From: Pseudoalteromonas rubra
GTDB lineage: Bacteria > Pseudomonadota > Gammaproteobacteria > Enterobacterales > Alteromonadaceae
Length of the DNA: 64,000 nucleotides
Assembly: GCF_005886805.2 (NCBI RefSeq)
Contig: NZ_CP045429.1
Span: forward strand, 3,504,501 to 3,568,500
Direction of reading: 5' to 3'
Part shown: one piece after another, positions 17,373 through 25,547 of the stretch
Layout: each line of letters starts with the position of its first letter
Numbering within the stretch: the first letter of the stretch is position 1
Notes under the pieces: generated by a model
The model's input: only the letters and a program-made list of their open reading frames with translations
Databases searched by the model: none
What the model was told of the DNA's origin: nothing
Position numbers and translations under genes: made by a program

Positions 17373-20300
17373 TTAAATCTTTGGCAATGACTGACCTGGG
17401 ACCCAAGGTGCCCCTTTGGCTTGCATTTGCTGCTCAAACGCAGGAATAGTCTCGCTCAGAATAGTCTGCAGTTCATTGCGGATCGCTCTGAGTTCTTCCG
17501 TTGCCAGATCCACACTAGTACGAATAGCAGGGGTCGGACCGTACGTCGAATAACTGGTACCAATCAATGCGTGGAACAAACGGTCACCTACTGTGGCCTC
17601 GTCATTCCAGGCACCCACCTGGTTTTTAGCAGGATTACCGTTCAGGCGGCTATCCAGTGCCAGTAACTGGTTGCGGATAGTCGCAAACTGGCTATCAAAC
17701 TCACCAGGGGCGACTGAGGTACGATCCAGCGACTGTTCAAGCATATCCAGTCGCTTCACGGCTTTACCCAATGCCTGACCAGTAGCGCTGGCTACGCGCT
17801 GTACATTAGCCAACTCTTTCCAGAACGCGGCCACTTTTTCGCCATCAATGGCCTTTAGGGCATTACGCTGGTGCAGCTGCACCACTTTAAAGGTTTGTGG
17901 TGCCTCTAATTGGGTGATTTGGCCATCAACCTCTTTGCTCATGCTAACGCTGTAAGTGCCCGGCGTCACAAGTGGGCCTTGCGGGTCAGGTGAGAAATAA
18001 TTGCCCTGTACGCCTATGGCCTGATGCGCAGGCCAACGCAGATCCCAGTTAACCCGATGCAGGCCTTTTTTGGTCTTACCCTGTACCTTACGGATCACAT
18101 TACCCTGCTCATCACGAATAGTGAACCAAATGGCAGGTTGCTGTTGACGCACCTCAGCTTCAAGTTTTTCCCATGCTGGTACACCCACCGACTTATCGTC
18201 TTCTTTCAGTGCTTTTTCTGTTGCCTGGCGCTGTGCCTTGAGACTCTTGATGTCGTCTTTCAGATAGTAGGTAAAGGTGGCGCCAAAATCCGGATTCGGT
18301 GCACGGTATTTGTTACCACCCTGAGTGCCCACTTCACCACCACCGAGCGGGCTGCGCTCGATATACCATAGCGCATCACGGGTTGGGAATAGTAAAGATC
18401 CCTGCTCCAGCTTGTCTTCTGACAGGTTACGCAACGCCCGATAGTCATCCAGAACAAAGAAACCCCGGCCAAAGCTGGCCCCCACCAGGTCATTTTCACG
18501 ACGCTGGATAGCCAAGTCGCGGAACGAAATCGTCGGAACATTACCCGTCAGCTCCACCCAACGCTTACCGCCATCGACAGTAAAGAACAAACCAAATTCA
18601 GTCCCAGCGAACAGCAGATCCGGGTCGACATGATCTTGTACTACACGCCAAACTAGGTGCTTGTCAGGTAAATTGCTAGCAATTGACTTCCAGGACTTAC
18701 CACGGTTAGTACTTTTTAGTAAGTAAGGCTTATAGTCGCCGAACTTGTGATTATCCAGCGCAATATAAACCGTGTCAGGATCGAACAAGTCGGCTTTGAT
18801 GTCATTGATAAATGCCGTATTTGGTACCTTAGGCAATCGCTTGACATCCACTTTACGCCAGGACTTACCCCCATTTTCAGTGATCTGAATATGGCCATCG
18901 TCGGTACCGGCATACAGCAGACCTTCCACCAGGGGAGATTCAGACAAGGATGTAATAGTGCTGTATTGTGACATCGCAAACATGTCCCAGGCACCATCCC
19001 AGCCCTGCTTACCACCCATGATAGGCTGATGAATTCGTTCTCGATTCTTAGTCAGATCACCCGAGATAGGTGTCCAGCTGTCACCACGGTCTTCCGACTG
19101 CCAAACCCTATGTGAGGCAAAGTACAACCGTGAAGGTTTGTGTGGACTAACCAGAATGGGGGCATCCCAGTTAAAGCGTTCAGGCTTTTCACCCTTACCC
19201 GGCTGAGGCTTAATATAAACTATCTCACCTGTGGTGCGATCGTAGCGGGTCAGGTTGCCCTGCTGCCATTGCGCATACACAATATCCGGGTTATCCGGCT
19301 CTGTGGCTGGCTGGTGACCATCACCAAACAACACCACTTTCCAGTCAGTGTTGAGAATACCGTGGCTGTTTAGAGTACGAGACGGGCCACCCTGAGTATT
19401 ATTGTCCTGTGTCCCACCGTAAATATTGTAAAACGGCTTATCGTCATCCAGCGCCAGCTTATAATACTGAGTCACCGGCAGATTTTCGTGGTAGCGCCAG
19501 TGCACACCACTGTCGAAGCTTTCATATAAACCACCGTCGGACCCCACCATCATGTAGTTCTTATCACCGGCAATAAATTCCATGGCATGGTTATCACCAT
19601 GCTTATCCTTTTCTTCCATCCGTTTAAAAGATTTGCCACCGTCTTTGGACTCATGCAAACGTACACCAGCCAGGTAGATATGATCAAAATGGTGAGGGCT
19701 GGCGTAGAGTTCCTGATAGTAATGTGGTCCGGTACCACCAGCAACGGCATCGGCTCCTTTAACCCACGACGCACCCCGATCAGCCGAACGATACACGGCG
19801 CCTGTACGGCGATTCAATTCAATGGCGGCGTACACGACATCCGGGTCTATTGGGGAAACTTCAAGGCCTATCTTGCCCATTTCTCCTTTCGGTAACCCTT
19901 GCGCCAACTTTTGCCAGGTTTTGCCACCATCTGTGGATTTATGTAAGCCGGAACCCGGACCACCGCCATAATACGCCGCTACGGTACGGTGCCGTTGCCA
20001 GGTAGCAGCATACAATACGTTAGGATCACGTGGGTCGATGGCCACATCGGTCACGCCGGTCCAGTCATTATCACCCAGCACTTTATCCCAGGTTTTTCCG
20101 CCATCGGTGGTTTTGTACAGACCACGTTGACCACCTTTGCTCCACAGTGGGCCCTGTGCAGCAACCCAGAGTGTATTTGAGTCCGTTGGATGTACAATGA
20201 TCTCAGAAATATGACCGGAGTTTTTCAGCCCCATATTGGTCCAGTTTGCGCCACCATCATGGCTGACATAGATACCATCACCAAAGCTGACATGGCGACC

Positions 20301-20672
20301 GCCGACGTTTTCACCCGTGCCTACCCAAACGGTATTACTATTATTTGGGTCCAACACTACTGCACCGATTGAGTAAACGGGCTGATCATCAAAAATGGGT
20401 TGCCAGGTCACGCCTGCATTATGCGTTTTCCATACTCCGCCGGAGCCAACCCCTACATACCAGACACTGGTATCTTGGGGATCAATGGCGATATCAGCAA
20501 TACGACCTGACATAAAGCCAGGACCAATATTTCTCAGCTCTAACCCTTTAAAAGTGGCTGCAGAGAGTACCCCTTCGTCTCCTTTTGCAGCTAGCCCAGG
20601 TAAGCTACAGAGCGCAGTGGCTGCACCGAACAATGCGATACGCATAGTGCGGCCAAGTTTTAGTTGATGCAT
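17373..20672 (-). CDS. secreted Asp-box/sortilin-like beta-propeller protein
   Basis: This 1099-residue protein has a signal peptide (about residues 1-29, ending PGLAA). Residues about 40-750 contain at least 11 Asp-box motifs of the form S/T-x-D/N-x-G-x-x-W/F (SHDGGANW, TTDGGKTW, STDGGKTW, SKDGGKSF, TENGGKSW, TVDGGKRW and others). This is typical of BNR/VPS10-sortilin-type propellers, probably two in tandem. The opening GPGFMSGRIADIAIDP is usual for this marine family. The last 350 residues include a beta domain and a helical tail. The family is annotated as glycosyl-hydrolase-like, but I see no catalytic signature. AGGGA 6 bases upstream supports ATG 20672. It stands alone between a terminator and a 407-bp spacer. 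Confidence 0.85.
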   Translation of the reverse strand: MHQLKLGRTMRIALFGAATALCSLPGLAAKGDEGVLSAATFKGLELRNIGPGFMSGRIADIAIDPQDTSVWYVGVGSGGVWKTHNAGVTWQPIFDDQPVYSIGAVVLDPNNSNTVWVGTGENVGGRHVSFGDGIYVSHDGGANWTNMGLKNSGHISEIIVHPTDSNTLWVAAQGPLWSKGGQRGLYKTTDGGKTWDKVLGDNDWTGVTDVAIDPRDPNVLYAATWQRHRTVAAYYGGGPGSGLHKSTDGGKTWQKLAQGLPKGEMGKIGLEVSPIDPDVVYAAIELNRRTGAVYRSADRGASWVKGADAVAGGTGPHYYQELYASPHHFDHIYLAGVRLHESKDGGKSFKRMEEKDKHGDNHAMEFIAGDKNYMMVGSDGGLYESFDSGVHWRYHENLPVTQYYKLALDDDKPFYNIYGGTQDNNTQGGPSRTLNSHGILNTDWKVVLFGDGHQPATEPDNPDIVYAQWQQGNLTRYDRTTGEIVYIKPQPGKGEKPERFNWDAPILVSPHKPSRLYFASHRVWQSEDRGDSWTPISGDLTKNRERIHQPIMGGKQGWDGAWDMFAMSQYSTITSLSESPLVEGLLYAGTDDGHIQITENGGKSWRKVDVKRLPKVPNTAFINDIKADLFDPDTVYIALDNHKFGDYKPYLLKSTNRGKSWKSIASNLPDKHLVWRVVQDHVDPDLLFAGTEFGLFFTVDGGKRWVELTGNVPTISFRDLAIQRRENDLVGASFGRGFFVLDDYRALRNLSEDKLEQGSLLFPTRDALWYIERSPLGGGEVGTQGGNKYRAPNPDFGATFTYYLKDDIKSLKAQRQATEKALKEDDKSVGVPAWEKLEAEVRQQQPAIWFTIRDEQGNVIRKVQGKTKKGLHRVNWDLRWPAHQAIGVQGNYFSPDPQGPLVTPGTYSVSMSKEVDGQITQLEAPQTFKVVQLHQRNALKAIDGEKVAAFWKELANVQRVASATGQALGKAVKRLDMLEQSLDRTSVAPGEFDSQFATIRNQLLALDSRLNGNPAKNQVGAWNDEATVGDRLFHALIGTSYSTYGPTPAIRTSVDLATEELRAIRNELQTILSETIPAFEQQMQAKGAPWVPGQSLPKI

Positions 20673-21079
20673 ACATTTTCCCTATTTTTATTTTTGGATT
20701 ACCCAGAGTGTTACAACATAACACTTTGAGAAACTTATTAACCGTATGTTACTTCCTTAATTGGTGCAATAAGTGTGCGTTGGCGCTCAAATAAAACGCG
20801 ATAAAAGCCCGAGGCAAGAAACCTAAAGGTTAGTTCTATACAACAAAATGGTATTTATAGGCATGATTTAACTAGAAAAGTAACTTTTATAGGGAAAGTG
20901 CGCATTATGTTGGGCCAAGTCTATCTTAGCAGCTTCTTGCTGCCCCTCTCAGATTCGGTAATGCCTGGCGCGACCGATTTTGTAAATTACTGTTAATTAG
21001 TCCGAGCAATGGATCAGCAGCGCCTGAATGGTTGAACTCCACATACCCGAACAAATACAGGTATTAGTAGGGACACACT
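20673..21079. other. 407-bp non-coding stretch, promoter side of the Asp-box gene
   Basis: It lies between the start of the Asp-box protein gene and the stop of the RhtB-type gene, both on the minus strand. I see no convincing gene, repeat or strong terminator. It must contain the promoter of the Asp-box protein gene. Confidence 0.5.
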
Positions 21080-21721
21080 CTAAACACCAGCTGGCTGCTT
21101 TTGTTTCATCAAGGCTACAGCCAGACCAGAGGCGATAAATGTCGCACCGGCTCCCACGTTCAGGCCCAACACAAAACGAGGTTTCTGTTGTAACCACACC
21201 GATAAATGCGATGAAAAAATCCCCATCAGTGCAAACCCAGCCGCTGTCAGCAAGGCGAACCAGACACCGTAGCCGAGCATCTGAGTTGTTACTGAGCCCA
21301 ATTCAGGGTTCACAAACTGCGGCACAAACGCCAGCACAAAAATCCCCGGCTTAGGGTTTAGTGCGGCAGATAAAAAACCCATTGAGAAAATTCGTAGTAA
21401 TGGCTGAGCCGGCGCATCGTGCAGCGAAAACAACTGGCGGGTCCGGAGCACCTTCACACCCAGCCAAATAAGGTAAGCCGCGCCAACCAGCTTGACCGCA
21501 TAAAAGGCTATCTCCGAGGTTTGGATCAGCAAAGTCAGGCCAAAGGTTGCAGCCTGAACATGAAACAAGATCCCGGCACCTGACGATAGCCCGGACACAA
21601 TGGCCGCCAGCCGCCCCTGACTCAAACCGCGCGCTATCGCCAATAAATTGTCTGGTCCCGGTGAGATCACTAATAGCAGGCATGCCAGGGTGTAGGTCAG
21701 GAAAACATCAAGAGGAAACAT
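21080..21721 (-). CDS. LysE/RhtB-family amino-acid exporter
   Basis: This 213-residue inner-membrane protein has about six transmembrane helices. It carries the RhtB N-terminal signature VISPGPDNLLAIARGLSQGR, followed by GLSSGAGILFHV and the mid-protein GFLSAALNPKPGIFVLAFVPQFV. Family members export amino acids or their derivatives, such as homoserine, threonine or lysine; the substrate is unknown. The divergent neighbour is a TonB receptor gene, and the shared region holds the dyads described at 21831-21880. Confidence 0.9.
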   Translation of the reverse strand: MFPLDVFLTYTLACLLLVISPGPDNLLAIARGLSQGRLAAIVSGLSSGAGILFHVQAATFGLTLLIQTSEIAFYAVKLVGAAYLIWLGVKVLRTRQLFSLHDAPAQPLLRIFSMGFLSAALNPKPGIFVLAFVPQFVNPELGSVTTQMLGYGVWFALLTAAGFALMGIFSSHLSVWLQQKPRFVLGLNVGAGATFIASGLAVALMKQKQPAGV

Positions 21722-21830
21722 ACAAGCTCCTTATCGTGGGTGTTTACTGAGCCTATATCTTATCGGGACATCGCGTCAATCGATTACATATCAGCCAGAG
21801 AAAGAAAAAGCCCATTTGGGTCCACATACG

Positions 21831-21853
21831 CAAATGATATTGGATATCATTTG
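21831..21853 (+). promoter_or_regulatory. Fur-box-like dyad upstream of the TonB receptor
   Basis: A perfect inverted repeat, CAAATGATAT and ATATCATTTG with a 3-base centre, lies 74 bases before the receptor ATG. Its core TGATATTGGATATCA agrees with the 7-1-7 Fur consensus TGATAATGATTATCA at 12 of 15 positions. A second dyad, GAATAAT and ATTATTC, follows at 21862-21880. Iron repression is likely but not shown. Confidence 0.55.
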
Positions 21854-21927
21854 TATTTTTAGAATAATCCAGTATTATTCCCGGGAAAAATTATTTATAA
21901 CTCTCTTACTCTCTGGAAGCGTGACGT

Positions 21928-24255
21928 ATGAAACTGAATATTTTGGCTAAATCTGTCGGATTGGCGCTGATCTCTGCCGCCACGGCATCAACTTCAGCCA
22001 TTGCAGACGAAGCAAAAGAACTGGATGTTATCGTAGTACAAGGTCAGAAGATTGACCGTACTTTGCAGGAAACCCCAAGCAGTGTTGCGGTTGTTACCAG
22101 CAAAGATATGGAAAAGAATAACTTGCAGAATATCAATGATGTATTTGCAATGATGCCAAATGTCGCCGGTGACTTTAACCAGGGTTTCAGTATCCGTGGC
22201 GTCGATTCATTCTCAGTGTCCGGTGGGGGTAACAGCTTTTTGACCAGTATGTACCTGGATGGTGCACCACTGCCGTTTCGCATGGTAAAAAGCGGCGGTT
22301 TGTCTGTATGGGATCTGGCACAGGTTGAAGTATTCCGTGGTCCACAATCAACCCTACAAGGACGCAACGCGCTGGCGGGTGCTATCATGATGCGCTCACA
22401 AGACCCAACTTATGAACCAAGTGCAAAGCTAAAAGCAACGGTGGGTCAACATGGCCAGCAAGAGTATGCCTTTGCCGGGGGCATGGGTCTGGTAGAAGAC
22501 ATGCTGGCGTTCAGAGTAAGCTACGAAGACAAGCAAACCGATGGTGACATAGACAACATCACCCGGGGTGACACGGCAAATTTTGAAAACAGCGAAACAT
22601 TACGTGCCAAACTACTATTTGAGCCAAACGACGATGTTGATGTGTTGTTCACGTATACCAACAATGACAACCGCTTTGGTGCTCAGTTCGCCCTGTATGA
22701 CTTCGGTGGCACACCTTTTGACCGTCAGGTTGATTTCAACTCACCAATTTGGGAAGAAACTAAAACCGACATTTATAACCTGGAGGTAAGCTGGGATCTC
22801 AACGACACAACGTCGCTACACTCAGTCACAACCTATAACGAGTCTGACTATCGCTACAACTGGGATGGCGATATGCAGCCTACCCAGCTTGTAAAAGATA
22901 ACTATGACCACCGTATCGATGAAACCTTCAGCCAGGAATTCAGAGTAACCTATGAATCGGATGCAATTCAGGCTGCATTTGGTCTTTATGCGTCACAAGT
23001 CGACGTGGATGATAAAGCACAAGGTCAGCGTCTGATGACCCTGGAGCAAGCGGTCAGAGCACCCGATCTGGTTACCGCAGTAACAGGCCTGCTAATGCAA
23101 CAAGGCCTGCCTGCCGAAATGGCAGCACAAACAGCGGCAGCGGTTGCCCCATTCTACCCAGATATTGACCCAATTAATCTTGAACTCAATTATGGCCTGA
23201 CTCAGAAAATCAAAACAGCCGCGATTTATGGCGACCTGACCTGGTCTGTTACAGAGCAAATTGACCTACTAGCCGGGCTGCGCTATGACACTGAAGAGCA
23301 AACTAATAGTGCCAATAATGCTTACAAGATCAATAACCCAATGCCAGATCCAGCTCAGGTTCCAGCACAAATTGCACCAGTTATTAGTGGCATCAATGCC
23401 TACCTGCACGGCTTTGCAGAAGCCGCTTCTGGTGTAGAGCCTGCAACCAAAGAAGACTTCAGCGCGTGGTTGCCAAAACTAGGTGCCACCTATCACTTTA
23501 ACCAGGATATGTCGACCAGCTTCATCTACCAAAAAGGCTATCGCTCTGGTGGGGTAGGATTTAACGTCGCACGCTCAAATATTTTCAGCTACGACCCTGA
23601 ATACACCAACAACTATGAGCTGTCTTTGCGCTCTGTGTGGCTGGATGGCAAACTGGTAGTCAATGCCAATGCCTTCTTACTGAAATGGCAAGATCAGCAG
23701 GTCATCAAGCGTTACTCTTCATCACCGTATGACACAGAAACCATCAATGCCGCAGAATCAGAAGTGAAAGGGTTTGAGACCGAAGTCTTCTACTACCCAA
23801 GTAACAACTGGTCTGTGACTGCAGGTGTGGGACTGGCAAAATCTGAATTTACGGATTTTGGCCACCTGACCGGGCGTGCGTTTGAAGATGCGCCTGAACT
23901 CACGGCGAATCTGGCGACTAATTACACCTTTGATAATGGCTTCTATGTGAATGTCAACGCCAAGTACACTGATTCAAGTACCGCATACCTGGATCCTGCC
24001 GCATCCCTGACCGCAGAAAAGTATGCGATTAATTCAGATCCTGTCAATGATCAACATACGATTGTGAATACGCAGCTGGGCTACAACTGGGATAACTACA
24101 CCGTGCGCCTGGATGTGAGAAACCTGTTCGATAAAGACTATATCAGCACCTACTTTAAAGATGCCGATAATCAGGGTAACCCGTTCACCAGCTACGGCCA
24201 GATGTACCTTGGTAAATCTCGTCAGGTGTCATTAACACTGCAGATGGATTTCTAA
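21928..24255 (+). CDS. TonB-dependent outer-membrane receptor
   Basis: This 775-residue protein has a signal peptide (about residues 1-26, ending AIADE) and a TonB-box-like stretch (LDVIVVQG). The plug domain shows ETPSSVAVVTSKDME, SIRGVDSF, MYLDGAPLP and VEVFRGPQSTLQGRNALAGAI. The rest is a 22-strand-type barrel ending in VSLTLQMDF with the usual terminal Phe. These receptors import ferric siderophores, haem, cobalamin or oligosaccharides using ExbB-ExbD-TonB energy. The Fur-like dyad upstream favours an iron-related substrate. The gene has its own terminator. The exbD at the right end of the window is far away and not evidently linked. Confidence 0.93.
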   Translation: MKLNILAKSVGLALISAATASTSAIADEAKELDVIVVQGQKIDRTLQETPSSVAVVTSKDMEKNNLQNINDVFAMMPNVAGDFNQGFSIRGVDSFSVSGGGNSFLTSMYLDGAPLPFRMVKSGGLSVWDLAQVEVFRGPQSTLQGRNALAGAIMMRSQDPTYEPSAKLKATVGQHGQQEYAFAGGMGLVEDMLAFRVSYEDKQTDGDIDNITRGDTANFENSETLRAKLLFEPNDDVDVLFTYTNNDNRFGAQFALYDFGGTPFDRQVDFNSPIWEETKTDIYNLEVSWDLNDTTSLHSVTTYNESDYRYNWDGDMQPTQLVKDNYDHRIDETFSQEFRVTYESDAIQAAFGLYASQVDVDDKAQGQRLMTLEQAVRAPDLVTAVTGLLMQQGLPAEMAAQTAAAVAPFYPDIDPINLELNYGLTQKIKTAAIYGDLTWSVTEQIDLLAGLRYDTEEQTNSANNAYKINNPMPDPAQVPAQIAPVISGINAYLHGFAEAASGVEPATKEDFSAWLPKLGATYHFNQDMSTSFIYQKGYRSGGVGFNVARSNIFSYDPEYTNNYELSLRSVWLDGKLVVNANAFLLKWQDQQVIKRYSSSPYDTETINAAESEVKGFETEVFYYPSNNWSVTAGVGLAKSEFTDFGHLTGRAFEDAPELTANLATNYTFDNGFYVNVNAKYTDSSTAYLDPAASLTAEKYAINSDPVNDQHTIVNTQLGYNWDNYTVRLDVRNLFDKDYISTYFKDADNQGNPFTSYGQMYLGKSRQVSLTLQMDF

Positions 24256-24277
24256 ACGTTTACAAACCCCCATATTT

Positions 24278-24303
24278 AAAAAGCCGCCATCGGGCGGCTT
24301 TTT
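24278..24303. terminator. bidirectional intrinsic terminator
   Basis: AAAAAGCCGCC, a 4-base loop and GGCGGCTTTTT form an 11-bp stem with A/T runs on both sides. It sits between the TonB receptor stop (plus) and the GFA-family gene stop (minus), so it can end both convergent transcripts. Confidence 0.92.
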
Positions 24304-24304
24304 A

Positions 24305-24658
24305 TTACAACTGATTTTTGCCATCAAATTCAATAATCGAAAGCAAGCGTGGCTCCAGTCCATCTACACAACCTAAGTTCACTCGATAAGTGCCCGGCTC
24401 GTAAGTTGTGTCATGAAACGGGTAAATCCCACACACCTTGCAGAAGTAATGATTCACATCACAATCTCCCCAATGGTAAGTACTTAGCTGTGCTTTACCT
24501 GATAACAGTAAAAACACGTCTGATGTGAAGCTTTGCTTTGACATAATGGCGTTTTTTCTAATGCACACAGAGCAATTGCATTGTAGTGCCTCTGTGATCT
24601 GTTCGCTTTCAAACTCAAATTGCACTACTTTACAGTGGCAGCTTCCCGTATATTTCAT
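24305..24658 (-). CDS. GFA/CENP-V family zinc-binding protein
   Basis: This 117-residue protein has the cysteine pattern of the glutathione-dependent formaldehyde-activating (GFA/CENP-V) fold: GSCHCK near the N-terminus, CNCSVC about 20 residues later and CKVCG in the second half. These bind structural and catalytic-type zinc. A few members act on S-hydroxymethylglutathione, but most are uncharacterised, so catalysis should not be assumed. It is convergent with the TonB receptor, sharing the terminator, and divergent from a response regulator gene. Confidence 0.88.
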   Translation of the reverse strand: MKYTGSCHCKVVQFEFESEQITEALQCNCSVCIRKNAIMSKQSFTSDVFLLLSGKAQLSTYHWGDCDVNHYFCKVCGIYPFHDTTYEPGTYRVNLGCVDGLEPRLLSIIEFDGKNQL

Positions 24659-24789
24659 TGTTTTTCCTTATATCATCCACAAACACTGTATATAAACACA
24701 TGGAAAAGTAAAAGGGAACATTGCTCGGTGTGTTACAATTGGCCTAAAAAACTTTTGATTCCCTTATCTATCATAAAGTTAAAACATGG

Positions 24790-25413
24790 ATGTGTATGAA
24801 AATCATTGTTGCCGACGATCACCATATTGTCAGGCAGGGATTGCTTGCTCTTTTTCAAAAAGCGCAAATTGGCACCATCATTGCCGATACCGGTTCAGGC
24901 GAACAGGCATGGGCTCTGATCCGCTTACATGAACCTGATATTGCCATTTTGGATATCACCATAGGCGACATAAGCGGGCTGAGTATCTGTCACCGCATAC
25001 AGGCACATGAACTGAAAACACGGGTGATCTTCCTTACCGAGCATAAAGATATCAAAGTCATCGATCATGCCCTTGAGGCAGGGGCATCGGGTTACTTGCT
25101 CAAAAACGATACCTTTGCCACTTTGGTTGATGCCATGCAGGCCGTATATCTTGGTAAGGGTTACATCAGCCCCGCCAATAAAAAACAGCTTCATCATTAC
25201 CGCACCAACAAATCTGATTTTGAGATCACATTCAGAGAAAAAGAAATAATCCGCCACATTGCTCAAGGACAGACCAATAAAGAGATTGGCGAAGCCCTGT
25301 GTATTTCGGCTAAAACGGTGGATGCACATCGTACCCGGGTTATGAAAAAGCTTGGGTTCAATAAAGCAGCCCAGTTAGTACGCTTCGCGCTGAAAGAAGG
25401 CATTTGCTTCTGA
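24790..25413 (+). CDS. NarL/LuxR-family response regulator (orphan)
   Basis: This 207-residue protein has an N-terminal receiver domain: acidic pair Asp9-Asp10, phospho-acceptor Asp55 in AILDITIG, and conserved Lys in GYLLKND near residue 105. A C-terminal LuxR-type helix-turn-helix spans about residues 145-200 (IAQGQTNKEIGEALCISAKT and VDAHRTRVMKKLG). It would be activated by phosphorylation and bind DNA as a dimer. No histidine kinase adjoins it. It lies 134 bases upstream of the first dockerin-protein gene on the same strand, so it may control that locus, but this is inference. ATG 24796 is an alternative start. Confidence 0.9.
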   Translation: MCMKIIVADDHHIVRQGLLALFQKAQIGTIIADTGSGEQAWALIRLHEPDIAILDITIGDISGLSICHRIQAHELKTRVIFLTEHKDIKVIDHALEAGASGYLLKNDTFATLVDAMQAVYLGKGYISPANKKQLHHYRTNKSDFEITFREKEIIRHIAQGQTNKEIGEALCISAKTVDAHRTRVMKKLGFNKAAQLVRFALKEGICF

Positions 25414-25547
25414 TCTATTCTGCCAATTTAGGTACCTTAATAAGGTAAATACCCTATACCCTTTTTGTCATCGTGCCTCTAAGATAAGCCCGCGCAAACA
25501 AAGTGTTGAAGGATCCTCAACAATTTCAAATAATTAAGGACAAAAAA

